NCBI GenBank assembly: GCA_012842495.1
Contig: DUSS01000009.1
Location: forward strand, 34,646-98,645
DNA from: Candidatus Fermentithermobacillaceae bacterium
GTDB lineage: Bacteria; Bacillota; Sulfobacillia; Fermentithermobacillales; DUSS01
Length of the DNA stretch: 64,000 bases
Direction: 5' to 3'
This document shows positions 8,890 through 17,475 of the stretch, piece by piece. The notes beneath the pieces are model-generated. The model did not search any database and had not been told where the DNA came from. It was given only the letters and a program-made list of their open reading frames with translations. The position numbers were made by a program, and so were the translations under genes. Position 1 is the first letter of the stretch, and every line of letters begins with the position of its first letter.

Positions 8890-9131
8890 CTCTGTCACCT
8901 CAGCCTGAAGTACCTGGTTCAACACTTGCTCCAACAACCTCGCCATAGCTACGTCGTCCTTGAACAACCTGTGCACCATGTCGTCCGAGAGTGTAATCTG
9001 GTATTGGGTCACCGCTGCTCCTCCTCCGACTGAATGTCCTTACAGACACCCAGTCTATCAGAGGGGCGGGTGGCCCGGCTCATCGGCTCCCATCGCGATC
9101 CCATTTTACAGAAGTCTAAGGACTTCACTGG
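8890..9131 (-). mobile_element. IS256-family transposase 5' remnant with left end
   Basis: Codons from 9012 down to 8890 read MTQYQITLSDDMVHRL and MARLLEQVLNQVLQAEVTE, the conserved start of IS256/mutator-type transposases. The frame then fuses directly into PEP-utilising enzyme sequence. The leader to about 9131 contains related, partly inverted motifs (GTCCTTAGACTTCTGTAAA near 9107-9125 and GTCTGTAAGGACATTC near 9029-9044 on the minus strand), as expected for an insertion-sequence end. About 40 of roughly 400 codons survive, so it cannot transpose on its own. Confidence 0.7.
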
Positions 9132-9444
9132 CGAAGATCGGGGAACTCAGCATGCAGGCGGAGATACTTCAGGAGTACCTGAAGAAAAAGAGGCTTTCAC
9201 CACCGCCGCCGATGTTCGGGATCTTTTTTGATTGGGGAAGATCCGTTAAAGCGGTCTGTAAAGGAAAATAACAATGGAAGTGGTCTTTCGCCGTTTGTTC
9301 GATTTTCTCCATCGCTTCCACCCCGGAAATTCGGGAAAAAAGCAACGTAGCCTACGGCAACTTGCCTGGTAGACGATAGATACGTGCCCCCTTTTTTGGG
9401 GCTTTTCGTTGTCAACCATAGCTTCTTTCGAAACTGTTATGTGA
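9132..9444. other. Intergenic region, possible decayed coding trace
   Basis: No intact gene. On the plus strand, codons near 9125-9200 read KIGELSMQAEILQEYLKKK, faintly reminiscent of the end of an IS3-type OrfA, but this is too short to call. The remainder has no open frame with codon bias and no clear hairpin. Confidence 0.3.
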
Positions 9445-9951
9445 TCACTTGAATACCCAGCGACGGTCTTTGCTCTCAGGCAGTTGGCGCAAGATGATTT
9501 GGCGTTTAAGCCCCAGTACGGTGTATGTTACCGTGACCAGTCGGTGTTTACTCTCGTCGCTGCCGTCAAATGGGCGGATTCGATGTATCTCCAGCAAAAT
9601 GTTCAGAGGAGGAGTGCTTCCTTGGAGGGGCAGTCGCACGCGCTTCTCAAGTTCATCAATCCCGGCAAAAGGCCAAGGGTTACGGTCTGTAGAGTCTGTT
9701 TGCCAAGCGTTGGTACTCCGGTGAAATTGGGTTTGGTAGGAGGCTTCTTGAACCCTAAAGAAATGGCGCCATATTGAATCAGGCCCGTCAAGACGAATTA
9801 TCAGAAGCCAGTCGTCGGGGCCATAGCCGAGCATGCAACCGCTGCACACAAGGGTTATCCTAGAATCGTACCAGATAAGCCCAGAAACGAAAACCACAAA
9901 TACTACGAGAACCGCTAACAAAACTGCCCGGTGGGCGCGAAAAAGCTGCAC
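9445..9951 (-). CDS. Hypothetical protein with N-terminal membrane anchor
   Basis: A 168-residue protein with a strong hydrophobic segment at residues 8-27 after a short basic start (MQLFRAHRA), so probably an uncleaved signal anchor with the rest outside the membrane. The remainder is soluble, mixed alpha/beta by composition, with two cysteines (CSGC) close to the membrane. I do not recognise a family. The GTG start at 9951 follows a GGGGGTG run. It lies in a region of decayed genes, and whether it is expressed is unclear. Confidence 0.5.
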   Translation of the reverse strand: MQLFRAHRAVLLAVLVVFVVFVSGLIWYDSRITLVCSGCMLGYGPDDWLLIIRLDGPDSIWRHFFRVQEASYQTQFHRSTNAWQTDSTDRNPWPFAGIDELEKRVRLPLQGSTPPLNILLEIHRIRPFDGSDESKHRLVTVTYTVLGLKRQIILRQLPESKDRRWVFK

Positions 9952-10030
9952 GATGATACACCCCCGAGTGCTCTACTGGAATAACGAGGGACTGCTACAT
10001 TTCATTTTATGACGAGGTCGTATGTTCCTG

Positions 10031-10222
10031 CTAGTGGATGTGCTCGTTCGGGTCATGCGGCACACCAGCCTGTGCCAAGCGTTTCCAGGCCGCAGGCTGG
10101 CTTGATCTACCCCAGGCTTTGATGCAGTCGCAACTGATTACAACACCTGCCTTGTCCAGCTGCTGAATCGGGTCCGTGGTCCGTGCCAGGTCTTGGTAGG
10201 CGATCCGTCTGGCGGCCGTAAT
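10031..10222 (-). pseudogene. Unidentified coding fragment (63 codons, no start)
   Basis: Between two stops the minus strand encodes a protein-like segment containing DLARTTDPIQQLDKAG, ISCDCIKAWGR and WKRLAQAGVPHDPNEHIH. Codon use and composition look coding, but no start codon or ribosome site exists and the flanks are non-coding. I do not recognise the family. The stretch 10223-10650 on either side of the istA stub holds a 130-codon plus-strand frame (10318-10710) with no recognisable features, which I do not accept as a gene. Confidence 0.35.
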
Positions 10223-10649
10223 CTAGATTCCTTCTTTTGACCCAAGGAGAGTTTAGCGCGACACAGGCTTGAAATCAGTCCCCTGCTTTTTCTCCTTTTC
10301 TGCACAACTCGGCGGCGTTGAACGGTTCAACCGATAGCACAGCCGGGGGAAGTAATAGCCGTCGGAAGGTTTTCTCGCGCCATACCCTGAAGACATCCCC
10401 TCTGGCTATTGACGTCTGGCCGCTTATAGAGGGACAACGTCACCGGGCCCTGCCACGAAATGGTGCAGCTCCCTTGACATCCCAAAGCGCCAATGGAAAC
10501 GAGGCGACCGTAGTAGCAGTCATAAACCAGGTAGGCTATATGAGGTCATCGTTCACTTTCCAGACAAAGGTTGAGACTTATGTCGACGTCGCAGTTAAAG
10601 GACTGACGGGAAACTGGACGCCCTCTGGGTCAGTGAAGATTAGCCTTTC

Positions 10650-10896
10650 CTCAAGAGTAGGGAACCGGTTGGCACTGAACATGCCGTCAGCCACCCTGGT
10701 CCTGAGGTAGTCTTTGTAGTTGTCGAGTTTGGATAGCCTGAGGTGTGGGTCTGTACTTGGGCACTTTTCTCGAGCGGAGATACCTCCTGATGGTCTTACG
10801 GTCGTGCCCTGTCCGCCTGGCTATGCCCCTGGTGCTCAGTCCCGGTGAGTGCATGACTCTGGCCTCCACCTCCGAACAAACTTGATACATGTCCAT
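10650..10896 (-). mobile_element. IS21-family istA 5' remnant, frameshifted
   Basis: The ATG at 10896 opens a frame whose start (VEARVMHSPGLSTRGIARRT, then RKTIRRYLRSRKVPKYRP) is the helix-turn-helix of IS21 IstA transposases. It then shifts one base near 10735, where the alternative frame continues LSKLDNYKDYLRTRVADGMF and ANR, as in intact IstA. After about 10650 all similarity stops. The integrase core and istB are absent, so this is dead. Confidence 0.65.
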
Positions 10897-10902
10897 ACAG
10901 TT

Positions 10903-11094
10903 TTACCCACATATTGTAGTACAGCCATTGGTTGGCATTTCCGCTGCTATACATCCGAGCAACGCAATAGCTCCAGACGTTTCCGTAGGATATGTAGTGT
11001 ATGTCTTGTGCGGTCCATCCGTTGTCGAAAGACGGATTCGACTCGCCCGAGAAATCGTCCCATCTGCCAGCATGATCACCGAAATTGTAAAGTC
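10903..11094 (-). pseudogene. Unidentified Trp/Tyr-rich coding fragment interrupted by istA stub
   Basis: Upstream of the istA start the minus strand encodes a compact aromatic-rich segment with GDHAGRWDDFSGESNPSFDN, VWSYCVARMYSSGNANQWLY and NMWVKLY. The composition suggests a secreted enzyme or surface protein, but I do not recognise it. It has no start codon and the istA ATG begins immediately at its end, consistent with insertion of the IS into an older gene. Confidence 0.35.
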
Positions 11095-11097
11095 TAT

Positions 11098-12159
11098 TCA
11101 GTCCTGTATTTTGCTCCGGTCACCCTGTCTGAGCTGCTGCTTTCTCTTTACCACCACCGTGCACCATTCAAGGACCGTTTCCTTGAGCGGAAGGGCGTCT
11201 ATTCCTGCTCCTTCTATCAGGCAACTTTTCGGGGTAGGCAGCGCTCTCACCGCAATTGCGTTCTCGACTCCGGCATCAAGGCCAGCTCTTGAAAGGGCAT
11301 CGAGGGCACTCGCTTTGAACGCGAGCTCCTCCAACCCATAGTTTCGCAGGTATTCCCTGCTCTCAATGTCATGTTCGGGGTGGAAGAGACATACTGCCAG
11401 GAGCTCGCCTGAGAGGACTCTGGCTACCTCTTTGACAGTCTCATTTGCCCCATACTGGATATTTTGAAACCCCACGTAAGTGGTCAGCGCTGAGATAGAG
11501 TTATTCTTGAAGGGCATTTTCCTCACATCAAAAGCCAGGAACTCAGTGCGGTCCGCCAGGCCGCACCAGCGATAATAGGCCTTTTGCCGGCGCAGGACAC
11601 GAGGGCTGAAATCGCTGATAACCGTCCTTATACCGGAAGTCTCCTTAAGAATTGCATCTACCAGAGTACACATGCCCGAAGCAAGGTCCACGACCAGACC
11701 CTCGCCGCCCAAGAACCTGTGCTTAAGCCGGTGAATCACGAAGTCTATCTGGGCGCGGCTCCCTCTCCGGTATTCATCTGTGTAGATCCCGACGGATGCC
11801 TGAGCGAAAGCTTCTTCCGCCTCGCGATAGAGCCCTCTTTCGGCGAGAACCATGCCTCTGAAGTGCTGGTCTGCAGGTGACAGGGATTGTAGCGGCGAGC
11901 CCAGCAACTTTTCTTCGATATCCGGCCGCTCCTTTAGGAACCGCGTCAAGTGGCTGTCCACCGCTTCCCAGAGGTCTTCCCTCGGAAGGTCGGGGGTCAG
12001 AAAGATCCCAATCCCATCTTTCACCGGATAGGTGGCCGAGCAGTTCGTACAGCGGGCTTCGCCTTCAAGTATCTGGTGCCTTTCTACCTGTTGGACCTGC
12101 CAGGAAAGAGTACTTCCGCACGATGGACACTGGAGCATATCTACTAGATCGCGATGCAT
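11098..12159 (-). CDS. Zinc-ribbon (Trm112-like) plus SAM methyltransferase
   Basis: A 353-residue protein. It starts with a Trm112p-like zinc ribbon (LQCPSCGSTL and CTNCSATYPV, four Cys, residues 8-48), followed by a linker and a Rossmann-fold methyltransferase with motif I VVDLASGMCTLVDAI near residue 163. The N-terminal ribbon plus methyltransferase layout recalls RlmA/YcgJ-like enzymes that modify rRNA or small molecules; the substrate is unknown. The ATG at 12159 has a strong AAGGAGG eight bases upstream; the open frame extends 99 codons further, but only as an out-of-frame shadow of the phosphorylase. Confidence 0.82.
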   Translation of the reverse strand: MHRDLVDMLQCPSCGSTLSWQVQQVERHQILEGEARCTNCSATYPVKDGIGIFLTPDLPREDLWEAVDSHLTRFLKERPDIEEKLLGSPLQSLSPADQHFRGMVLAERGLYREAEEAFAQASVGIYTDEYRRGSRAQIDFVIHRLKHRFLGGEGLVVDLASGMCTLVDAILKETSGIRTVISDFSPRVLRRQKAYYRWCGLADRTEFLAFDVRKMPFKNNSISALTTYVGFQNIQYGANETVKEVARVLSGELLAVCLFHPEHDIESREYLRNYGLEELAFKASALDALSRAGLDAGVENAIAVRALPTPKSCLIEGAGIDALPLKETVLEWCTVVVKRKQQLRQGDRSKIQD

Positions 12160-12218
12160 AGTACGTGCCTCCTTGGGCGGACCGGATTTGCTGCTCCCCG
12201 GTGCCGCCGGTACACTCG

Positions 12219-13856
12219 TCAGTACATCTTTGCGTAATATTCCTGCACCATGCGGTCGGAGGAAAACTGTTTCTGCGACATGCTGATGCTCGAACGCATC
12301 ATCTGGACCCACCTGTCGCGCCTGTCGTAATAGGTGGGCAGAACCTCCCCGAAAAGCACCTTGTACAGCGAGTCCAAATCGTGCGCGTCTGAACCCTCGA
12401 CGCCGTCCCCGAATTGCCAGCCATTCACCCCGTGAACACAGGCTTCCGGCCACCACCCGTCGAGAATGCTCAGGTTCAACACGCCGTTCATGGCGGCCTT
12501 CATGCCTGAGGTGCCGCAGGCCTCGAGAGGACGCCGGGGGTTATTGAGCCAAACATCCGAACCCCTGGTCATGAGCCGGCCGATTTTCATGTCATAGTTC
12601 TCGAGGAAGACCACGCTCCTGGGATACTTCCTCGCGTAGCGGGCTAGATTCGCGACTATCTCCTTGCCAATATCGTCCTGCGGGTGCGCCTTGCCCGAAA
12701 AGATTATCTGAATACGACCATCCTCAAGATAAGGCTCGATCAGCTTGGGCTTTCGGAAAATGAGGTCGCTGCGCTTGTACGCCACCGCCCGCCGGGCAAA
12801 TCCGATGAGTAGCCGGTCCGGGGCGAGACGAACTCCCGTCCGCTGTCTCACTTCTTCCAGAAGTTCCTCTTTACAAGCCATGTGAGCTGCCCAGAGGTCG
12901 CCGTTTTCGACGAAAGCGCGGCGAATCCGTTCGTCCTGCCACGTCCCGGGGTGAACCCCGTTGGTGATCGCGATTATGTTGGGGGCACCCTTCACATCCT
13001 GCCACATCCGGCGGGCGGTAACCCCGTGCAGTTGCGAAACGCCGTTGGCGGCTCGGGACAGCCGCAGTCCGGCTACGGTCATGTTGAATGGGCTTCCGCC
13101 GATCTCGATCATCTGATCCAGGGTAAGACCATTGTTCGCCCCCATGTATTTCAAGAGCTCGTGCCTGTGAGACTCGTTGCCCTCTTTGACCGGTGTGTGG
13201 GTGGTGAACACTATCTGCCGGCGCGCGGCGTTCCACGCTTCGTGGAAGGACATGCCCTGTTCTTGCATCCTTTCGCGGATGAGTTCGATTCCCGCCAGCA
13301 CGGCGTGACCCTCGTTGAAGTGGTAGACATCTACCTCTATGCCCAGCGCCTTCAGGGCACGGACACCGGCGATGCCGAGCACCATTTCCTGAGCTACCCG
13401 CTCCTCAGAAAACCAACCGTAAAGCTGGCCCGTGATCCAGCGGTCCTCGTTTTCCGGTAGATTGGTGTCGAGCAAGTACAGCGGGGCGTTGCCGTATTTA
13501 TCGAGCAGCCACACCTTGCAGGTCACCTTTCGACCCCGTATGTCCACGCTCACCCTGACACCCGTGTCCTTCAAGAAGTCGTAGGAATAGCACGGATACG
13601 AGTCATACGGCCTGCCGCCCGGCCCCAAACGCTGCCAGGTGTAACCTTGACGCCACAGGATCCCGACGCCGACTACGGGCAGGTTCAAATCCGAGGCGGA
13701 TTTCAGGAAGTCGCCTGCCAGTATCCCGAGTCCTCCAGCATATGCGTGGAATTCCTCGTGAAGTCCATACTCCATGCAAAAGTAGGCCACCCGGAGCTTG
13801 CGCTTTTCGGAATCGACTTGACTCCCGTCCATGTTGAGGTCGTTGTTCTCGGCCAT
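12219..13856 (-). CDS. glgP: Short-form alpha-glucan (glycogen/maltodextrin) phosphorylase
   Basis: Releases glucose-1-phosphate from alpha-1,4-glucans using pyridoxal phosphate. At 545 residues it belongs to the shorter family found in Thermotoga, Clostridia and Thermus-like bacteria rather than the roughly 800-residue E. coli type. It begins VAYFCMEYGLHEEFHAYAGG (N-terminal glycosyltransferase region) and has the PLP motif EACGTSGMKAAMNG with the lysine near residue 453. The ATG follows AAGGGGAGGAATAGCT. A decayed second copy lies at 14480-14751, and a LacI/GalR-type palindrome about 230 bases upstream suggests sugar control. Confidence 0.93.
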   Translation of the reverse strand: MAENNDLNMDGSQVDSEKRKLRVAYFCMEYGLHEEFHAYAGGLGILAGDFLKSASDLNLPVVGVGILWRQGYTWQRLGPGGRPYDSYPCYSYDFLKDTGVRVSVDIRGRKVTCKVWLLDKYGNAPLYLLDTNLPENEDRWITGQLYGWFSEERVAQEMVLGIAGVRALKALGIEVDVYHFNEGHAVLAGIELIRERMQEQGMSFHEAWNAARRQIVFTTHTPVKEGNESHRHELLKYMGANNGLTLDQMIEIGGSPFNMTVAGLRLSRAANGVSQLHGVTARRMWQDVKGAPNIIAITNGVHPGTWQDERIRRAFVENGDLWAAHMACKEELLEEVRQRTGVRLAPDRLLIGFARRAVAYKRSDLIFRKPKLIEPYLEDGRIQIIFSGKAHPQDDIGKEIVANLARYARKYPRSVVFLENYDMKIGRLMTRGSDVWLNNPRRPLEACGTSGMKAAMNGVLNLSILDGWWPEACVHGVNGWQFGDGVEGSDAHDLDSLYKVLFGEVLPTYYDRRDRWVQMMRSSISMSQKQFSSDRMVQEYYAKMY

Positions 13857-14045
13857 TAGCTATTCCTCCCCTTCAACGAGTCCCGCCCTTAAGTGGCTCA
13901 GACGGTCCGCAACGCTTTGCGAAAGCCGTTAGCTATCTCTTCTCATCAATCAATCCCCCTACCGCATGGCGCGCAGACGGAGACGCCTGGACCGAGCTCG
14001 AAGCGGTGCTGCCGCGATGAACCCGGTGATTTCATATTGCGCATG

Positions 14046-14097
14046 ATGCGTATTACGCATATCGCAGGTGACGACACCATGTGCAAACGCTTGCACA
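14046..14097 (-). promoter_or_regulatory. Two palindromic operators upstream of glgP
   Basis: TGTGCAAACGCTTGCACA (14080-14097) is an 18-base near-perfect palindrome with the central CG typical of LacI/GalR-family (MalR/CcpA-like) operators. ATGCGTATTACGCAT (14046-14060) is a second perfect palindrome with seven-base arms. Both lie upstream of glgP on its strand. Control of glucan breakdown by a sugar-responsive LacI-family repressor is inferred; no such regulator gene is in the window. Confidence 0.5.
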
Positions 14098-14167
14098 AAA
14101 GAATTCGCCGCCGGCCCCGGGTTTCCTTCTCGGCACACTGGATAATTTTCAGGATAGTAGTCCGTTT

Positions 14168-14258
14168 TGGTGCTCGCGGACACGCCCTATTGTTGTTCCC
14201 GAGGGCCAATTGCCAGCCCCGGTGTGTACGGTGGAGGTAGCCACATTCGCGGTAACCC
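14168..14258 (+). repeat. Direct repeat copy A flanking the RiPP locus
   Basis: This segment (GGTGCTCGCGG, CCCTATTGTTGTTCC, GTGTACGGTGGAGGTAGCC) aligns with 21678-21763 in the same orientation at roughly three identities in four, with one short gap. The copies bracket the regulator, precursors, maturase and exporter. I do not recognise the element, and it encodes no intact protein. The surrounding stretch 13857-14480 otherwise holds only the glgP regulatory palindromes. Confidence 0.5.
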
Positions 14259-14479
14259 CAGCAGGACTTTGGCCTGGGCCTCTTCTTGGCCAAGGAGATC
14301 GTTGAAGCTCACGGGGGCGCACCTCGGTGCAGAGCAAGTTCTTCCAACTCGTTGTAAAGTCTCGCGTAAAAGGAAGGACGCTCTTAGGGTCCGGGAAGAG
14401 GACCGTCAGTTACCACGCCCACGCCGATATCGCTCAGGGGGTCATCCTCCACCACTTTTCCCCCAGCGAGGATCTTAAC

Positions 14480-14751
14480 CCCCGTGCAGGCGCGGGAACC
14501 GAACAGGTATACCAGCGAGAACCCCAGTCTGTATGCGCATCACAAGAGTGACCCGCAAAGTATGGCTGCCCGACAAGTACGGAAGCGTACCGCCGTATGT
14601 AGTTGACACCAACTTCCTCGTAAACGAGGACAGCCGGACCATAGGTAAGCTCTACGGTTGGTTGTCCGAGGAGCGCGCCCCCAAGCAGATAGTTACCAGG
14701 GCTGCTCGGTTGTGCAGGTTAAGCGCCCTCAGTTTGAACGCTTACCGGTGA
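14480..14751 (+). pseudogene. Decayed alpha-glucan phosphorylase fragment
   Basis: Codons from about 14545 read RKVWLPDKYGSVPPYVVDTN and LVNEDSRTIGKLYGWLSEER. These align with KVWLLDKYGNAPLYLLDTNL and ENEDRWITGQLYGWFSEER of the intact GlgP encoded 700 bases away on the opposite strand. Weak similarity continues back to about 14480 (EQVYQREPQ against RQGYTWQRLGP). Only about 70-90 of 545 codons remain and the end runs into the 3' end of the TPR regulator on the other strand. Confidence 0.7.
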
Positions 14752-16749
14752 ACCGTACTCGGTTCGGGCAGTTAGCGGTGGACCATGTCCTGTTCCGGCA
14801 GTCGCCAGCGAAGCGGTCTCCAGCTCGAGTAATTCCACGTCTTTTCTGAGATCACGTAGGTCCCACCGCCGCTTCTGGTACACCGTGAACGCGCAGTTGT
14901 CCCAGTACCGGGATTCCTGAAGATCTCCTTGCTGTTCAAGGAGCTTCGAAAGCCACAGAGCAGCGCAGGCGGAGTCCCGTTCATCGCCGCTCTTACGGAA
15001 ATAATCAAAAGCCTGCCTTGCGCAGGAAATGGCTTGCCTCAGTTTGTTTTGCTGCTTGAAAATGGATGACCGGGTCAAACGGATCCAGCCGATTTCGTTA
15101 TGGTTCCTTTCATTGAGGATCTGCTCAGCCTTCCTGAGCAAGGTCTCAGCTTCTTCCAGTTCACCCATTCTAGCATGGATCTTAGCGAGCTCCACCTGGT
15201 TGTAGGCTATATTAGGATGGGCTGGGTTGTCGACGTACGGACCCGCGCCCTTCTCGATGTGCTCCTTGGCTTCTTGTAACCGGCCCTCGCGGTAAAGGAT
15301 CATCCCCAGGTTATTATGGGCAGCAGCCCGGTGAGCTTCTGTGGCATGTTCGTCCTGCAAAACACTGAGGAACCTCTGTTTAGCGGCAACCCACTTACGT
15401 TTTCGAAGATGGATGATTCCCGTAAGTAGCTCGTAATTGCACCGCAAGAATCCGATCCTGGGGTCTGCCGAATCTTGCCCCGAGAACCAATCCTCCAGTT
15501 TGGCACACTGTTGCTCGGCAGCATCCAGTCTTGTCAGTTCGATCAAACATGAGATGCTTGAGCAAAGGAGAGCCCCGTGGGTGTATGATCGTGCTAGGTG
15601 TTGTTCCTTAAGGCCCTGACGGTACCAGCGAAGAGCACCTACTGGATCTCTATCGAAGAATGCGTGTCCCATCCGAAGGCACACTTCGGCAGTCAAATCG
15701 GCAGTTAGATCGGATAGCTGGTCCTCGGTGGCGCAGCTCAGGGCAAGCGACCCGAGGGCTCTGGCGGCATCGCCCTCACCTGCCAATACCATACAGCGTG
15801 CGGCCTCACACAGGAGAATCGCCTCCTCACGACGGTTCTCGATCATACGACGGAGCAGAGCGGCTTTATGCCATGCATCTGCTGCATCAGTGAACAAGCC
15901 GTCCTTCTCGAATAGCCGGGCAGCATGCTCAAATCGAAACGATGCTTGGTCTATGAGGCCCGCACGGAGGAGGCACCGGGCCAGCCTTAGTTGAAAAAAT
16001 GGGCCCGAATCTGGATACATCTCCATGGCTCTGGCAAGGGTTAGGTACATTGCTTTAATCTTGTCTTGAGTGTAGACACAACTCAATGGGAACTGAGGAG
16101 CGGCTGCGCTCAGGTTTACGCGATATCCGTCGGTGCTTTCCGCTAGAGTGATCAGGCCCCGAGCTTGAAGATTTGAGGCTAGCTCGATAAACGCTTGCTC
16201 CGTAAGGTTCGCTGTGGCAAGCACCCACTCGCTTCTCGCGTGCGGGCCAGCAATGTGGCACGCTGCAAGAAGTCTCTTTTCGGGTTCCTCCAGGGCAACT
16301 GTATCCGCGATCACCATCGAAGTGTGGGATTGGAGTTCCTTGATAACAGTAGCCAGGAAGTTCCGCACTGTGCGCGCTTCCGTATCGTTCAGCATGCCTG
16401 TTGCTAGGTAAAAAGGTGCCCTAAAATCGTGGCCGCGAATTAGGTCCAGAAAAGTATCGATAACTTGACGAAGTCTCATGCGGTCCCGATCTTGCAGTGA
16501 GGGCCGCGTCCGATCGGTTTCCCACGGAGATAACTCGGGCAGTTCTTCAGAGTACAGCACAGACAACGGGACCCCCAGAAACGAGGCGATACGATCCTTC
16601 ATGTCGTCGCTCAGCCCTTTGGCCCCGTTCAGTACCAGTGAAAGATGCGAAGCGGAAATCTGCGTTCCTTTGGCCAGGTCTTTCAGTCGAAGGCCTCTCG
16701 TCTCGAGGAATGCTTTCACGTTACGGGAAAAGAGCGCTTGTGACGGCAT
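14719..16749 (-). CDS. HTH-TPR transcriptional regulator of RiPP locus (inferred)
   Basis: A 676-residue protein. It has an N-terminal XRE helix-turn-helix (residues 8-62, LKDLAKGTQISASHLSLVLN), a middle region of about 150 residues without a clear family, and a long tetratricopeptide array from about residue 220 to 640 (repeats such as AHNNLGMILYREGRLQEAKE and AKIHARMGELEEAETLLRKA). HTH plus TPR is the plan of peptide-sensing RRNPP regulators (Rgg, PlcR, AimR), though these are usually 300-420 residues. It has a strong AGGAGGAAT site, follows a tiny membrane-peptide ORF and is divergent from the precursor genes, so it probably controls them. Confidence 0.85.
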   Translation of the reverse strand: MPSQALFSRNVKAFLETRGLRLKDLAKGTQISASHLSLVLNGAKGLSDDMKDRIASFLGVPLSVLYSEELPELSPWETDRTRPSLQDRDRMRLRQVIDTFLDLIRGHDFRAPFYLATGMLNDTEARTVRNFLATVIKELQSHTSMVIADTVALEEPEKRLLAACHIAGPHARSEWVLATANLTEQAFIELASNLQARGLITLAESTDGYRVNLSAAAPQFPLSCVYTQDKIKAMYLTLARAMEMYPDSGPFFQLRLARCLLRAGLIDQASFRFEHAARLFEKDGLFTDAADAWHKAALLRRMIENRREEAILLCEAARCMVLAGEGDAARALGSLALSCATEDQLSDLTADLTAEVCLRMGHAFFDRDPVGALRWYRQGLKEQHLARSYTHGALLCSSISCLIELTRLDAAEQQCAKLEDWFSGQDSADPRIGFLRCNYELLTGIIHLRKRKWVAAKQRFLSVLQDEHATEAHRAAAHNNLGMILYREGRLQEAKEHIEKGAGPYVDNPAHPNIAYNQVELAKIHARMGELEEAETLLRKAEQILNERNHNEIGWIRLTRSSIFKQQNKLRQAISCARQAFDYFRKSGDERDSACAALWLSKLLEQQGDLQESRYWDNCAFTVYQKRRWDLRDLRKDVELLELETASLATAGTGHGPPLTARTEYGSPVSVQTEGA

Positions 16750-16822
16750 GAGTGATTCCTCCTGGAAAGGGCCTGTTCGTCTTCCGTGCGCTACGCTTAC
16801 ATTTGCGGTACCTGCTCAGCTT

Positions 16823-17071
16823 CTACGATCCTGGTTCCCCCGATCGACGGGTGTAGGGCATCCCCTCCAATAGGGGGCTTCGGAGGCATCTGCGGACCGT
16901 GGCGGACAACGTGGGGGGGTTCTCCCTACTGCCGATATCGATTAGGAGTCCAGATGGGCACGACCAGACCGTGTCCGTACCCGAAAAGGCAGACCATACC
17001 ACGAACCAGAAGACCGTCAGCCACACCACTAAAGTCATAAAGAAGGATTTTGTAGTACGACTTAGCCTCAC
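16823..17071 (-). CDS. Small membrane-spanning ORF upstream of HTH-TPR regulator
   Basis: An 82-codon frame with GTG start preceded by GAGGAGGTGG at good spacing. A basic N-terminus (MRLSRTTK) leads into a hydrophobic segment at residues 9-29 (FFMTLVVWLTVFWFVVWSAF) followed by a polar tail. It lies 73 bases upstream of the regulator on the same strand, likely co-transcribed. The form fits an exported signal peptide or small membrane sensor for the TPR protein, but no similarity supports this. The tail (TDTVWSCPSGLLIDIG onward) could be non-essential sequence. Confidence 0.45.
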   Translation of the reverse strand: MRLSRTTKSFFMTLVVWLTVFWFVVWSAFSGTDTVWSCPSGLLIDIGSRENPPTLSATVRRCLRSPLLEGMPYTRRSGEPGS

Positions 17072-17359
17072 ATCTGGCCACCTCCTCTGTTATCTGTTCT
17101 TTAACCGCCCATTGCTTTCCTTCTCAGGAAAGTAGGGTACTGGAGCATAGCGCAGGAGAGATAGCTCTACCTTGCTTGTTTGCCGTAAGAATAGTTTTTG
17201 ACGACGAACATATGCATGGCGCAGCCGTATCAGCGGTCCCAGTGCTCGGGAATTTGCCGGTAAGCGACTCGGACCTCGGACACACGTGCCAGGGAGTTCA
17301 TCCAATATCCCGCGTTTTACTCTCGGTGAACCACATGAAACGTGGAAGCACCAAGCAGC

Positions 17360-17388
17360 TTGATCCAGGCCGACTAGCCTTGTACTGT
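17360..17388 (+). promoter_or_regulatory. Candidate sigma-A promoter for the precursor operon
   Basis: TTGATC, a 17-base spacer and TACTGT lie about 90 bases before the first precursor. The match to consensus is partial. The rest of the divergent region 17072-17475 contains no supported gene; a plus-strand frame runs through it into the first precursor but lacks any ribosome site or recognisable sequence. Confidence 0.3.
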
Positions 17389-17475
17389 CTGAATTGGGGA
17401 CTTCATCTGGAGTTGCCGCATGCTGAAAGGAGGGCTTCGCACGAAACCAGGCTAGACTCGAAGGAGGTGAGAGAT

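Noticed and set aside
10318..10710. 130-codon plus-strand frame considered as a gene
   Set aside because: No ribosome site, no recognised domain, and its end overlaps the frameshifted istA remnant on the other strand.
13946..14293. 115-codon minus-strand frame upstream of glgP
   Set aside because: It covers the palindromic operators and the repeat; composition is arginine/cysteine-rich without domain features.
17176..17475. Upstream extension of precursor 1 to a 143-codon protein
   Set aside because: No ribosome site at the upstream start, no similarity with the other precursors, while GTG 17476 has an excellent site and leader conservation begins exactly there.
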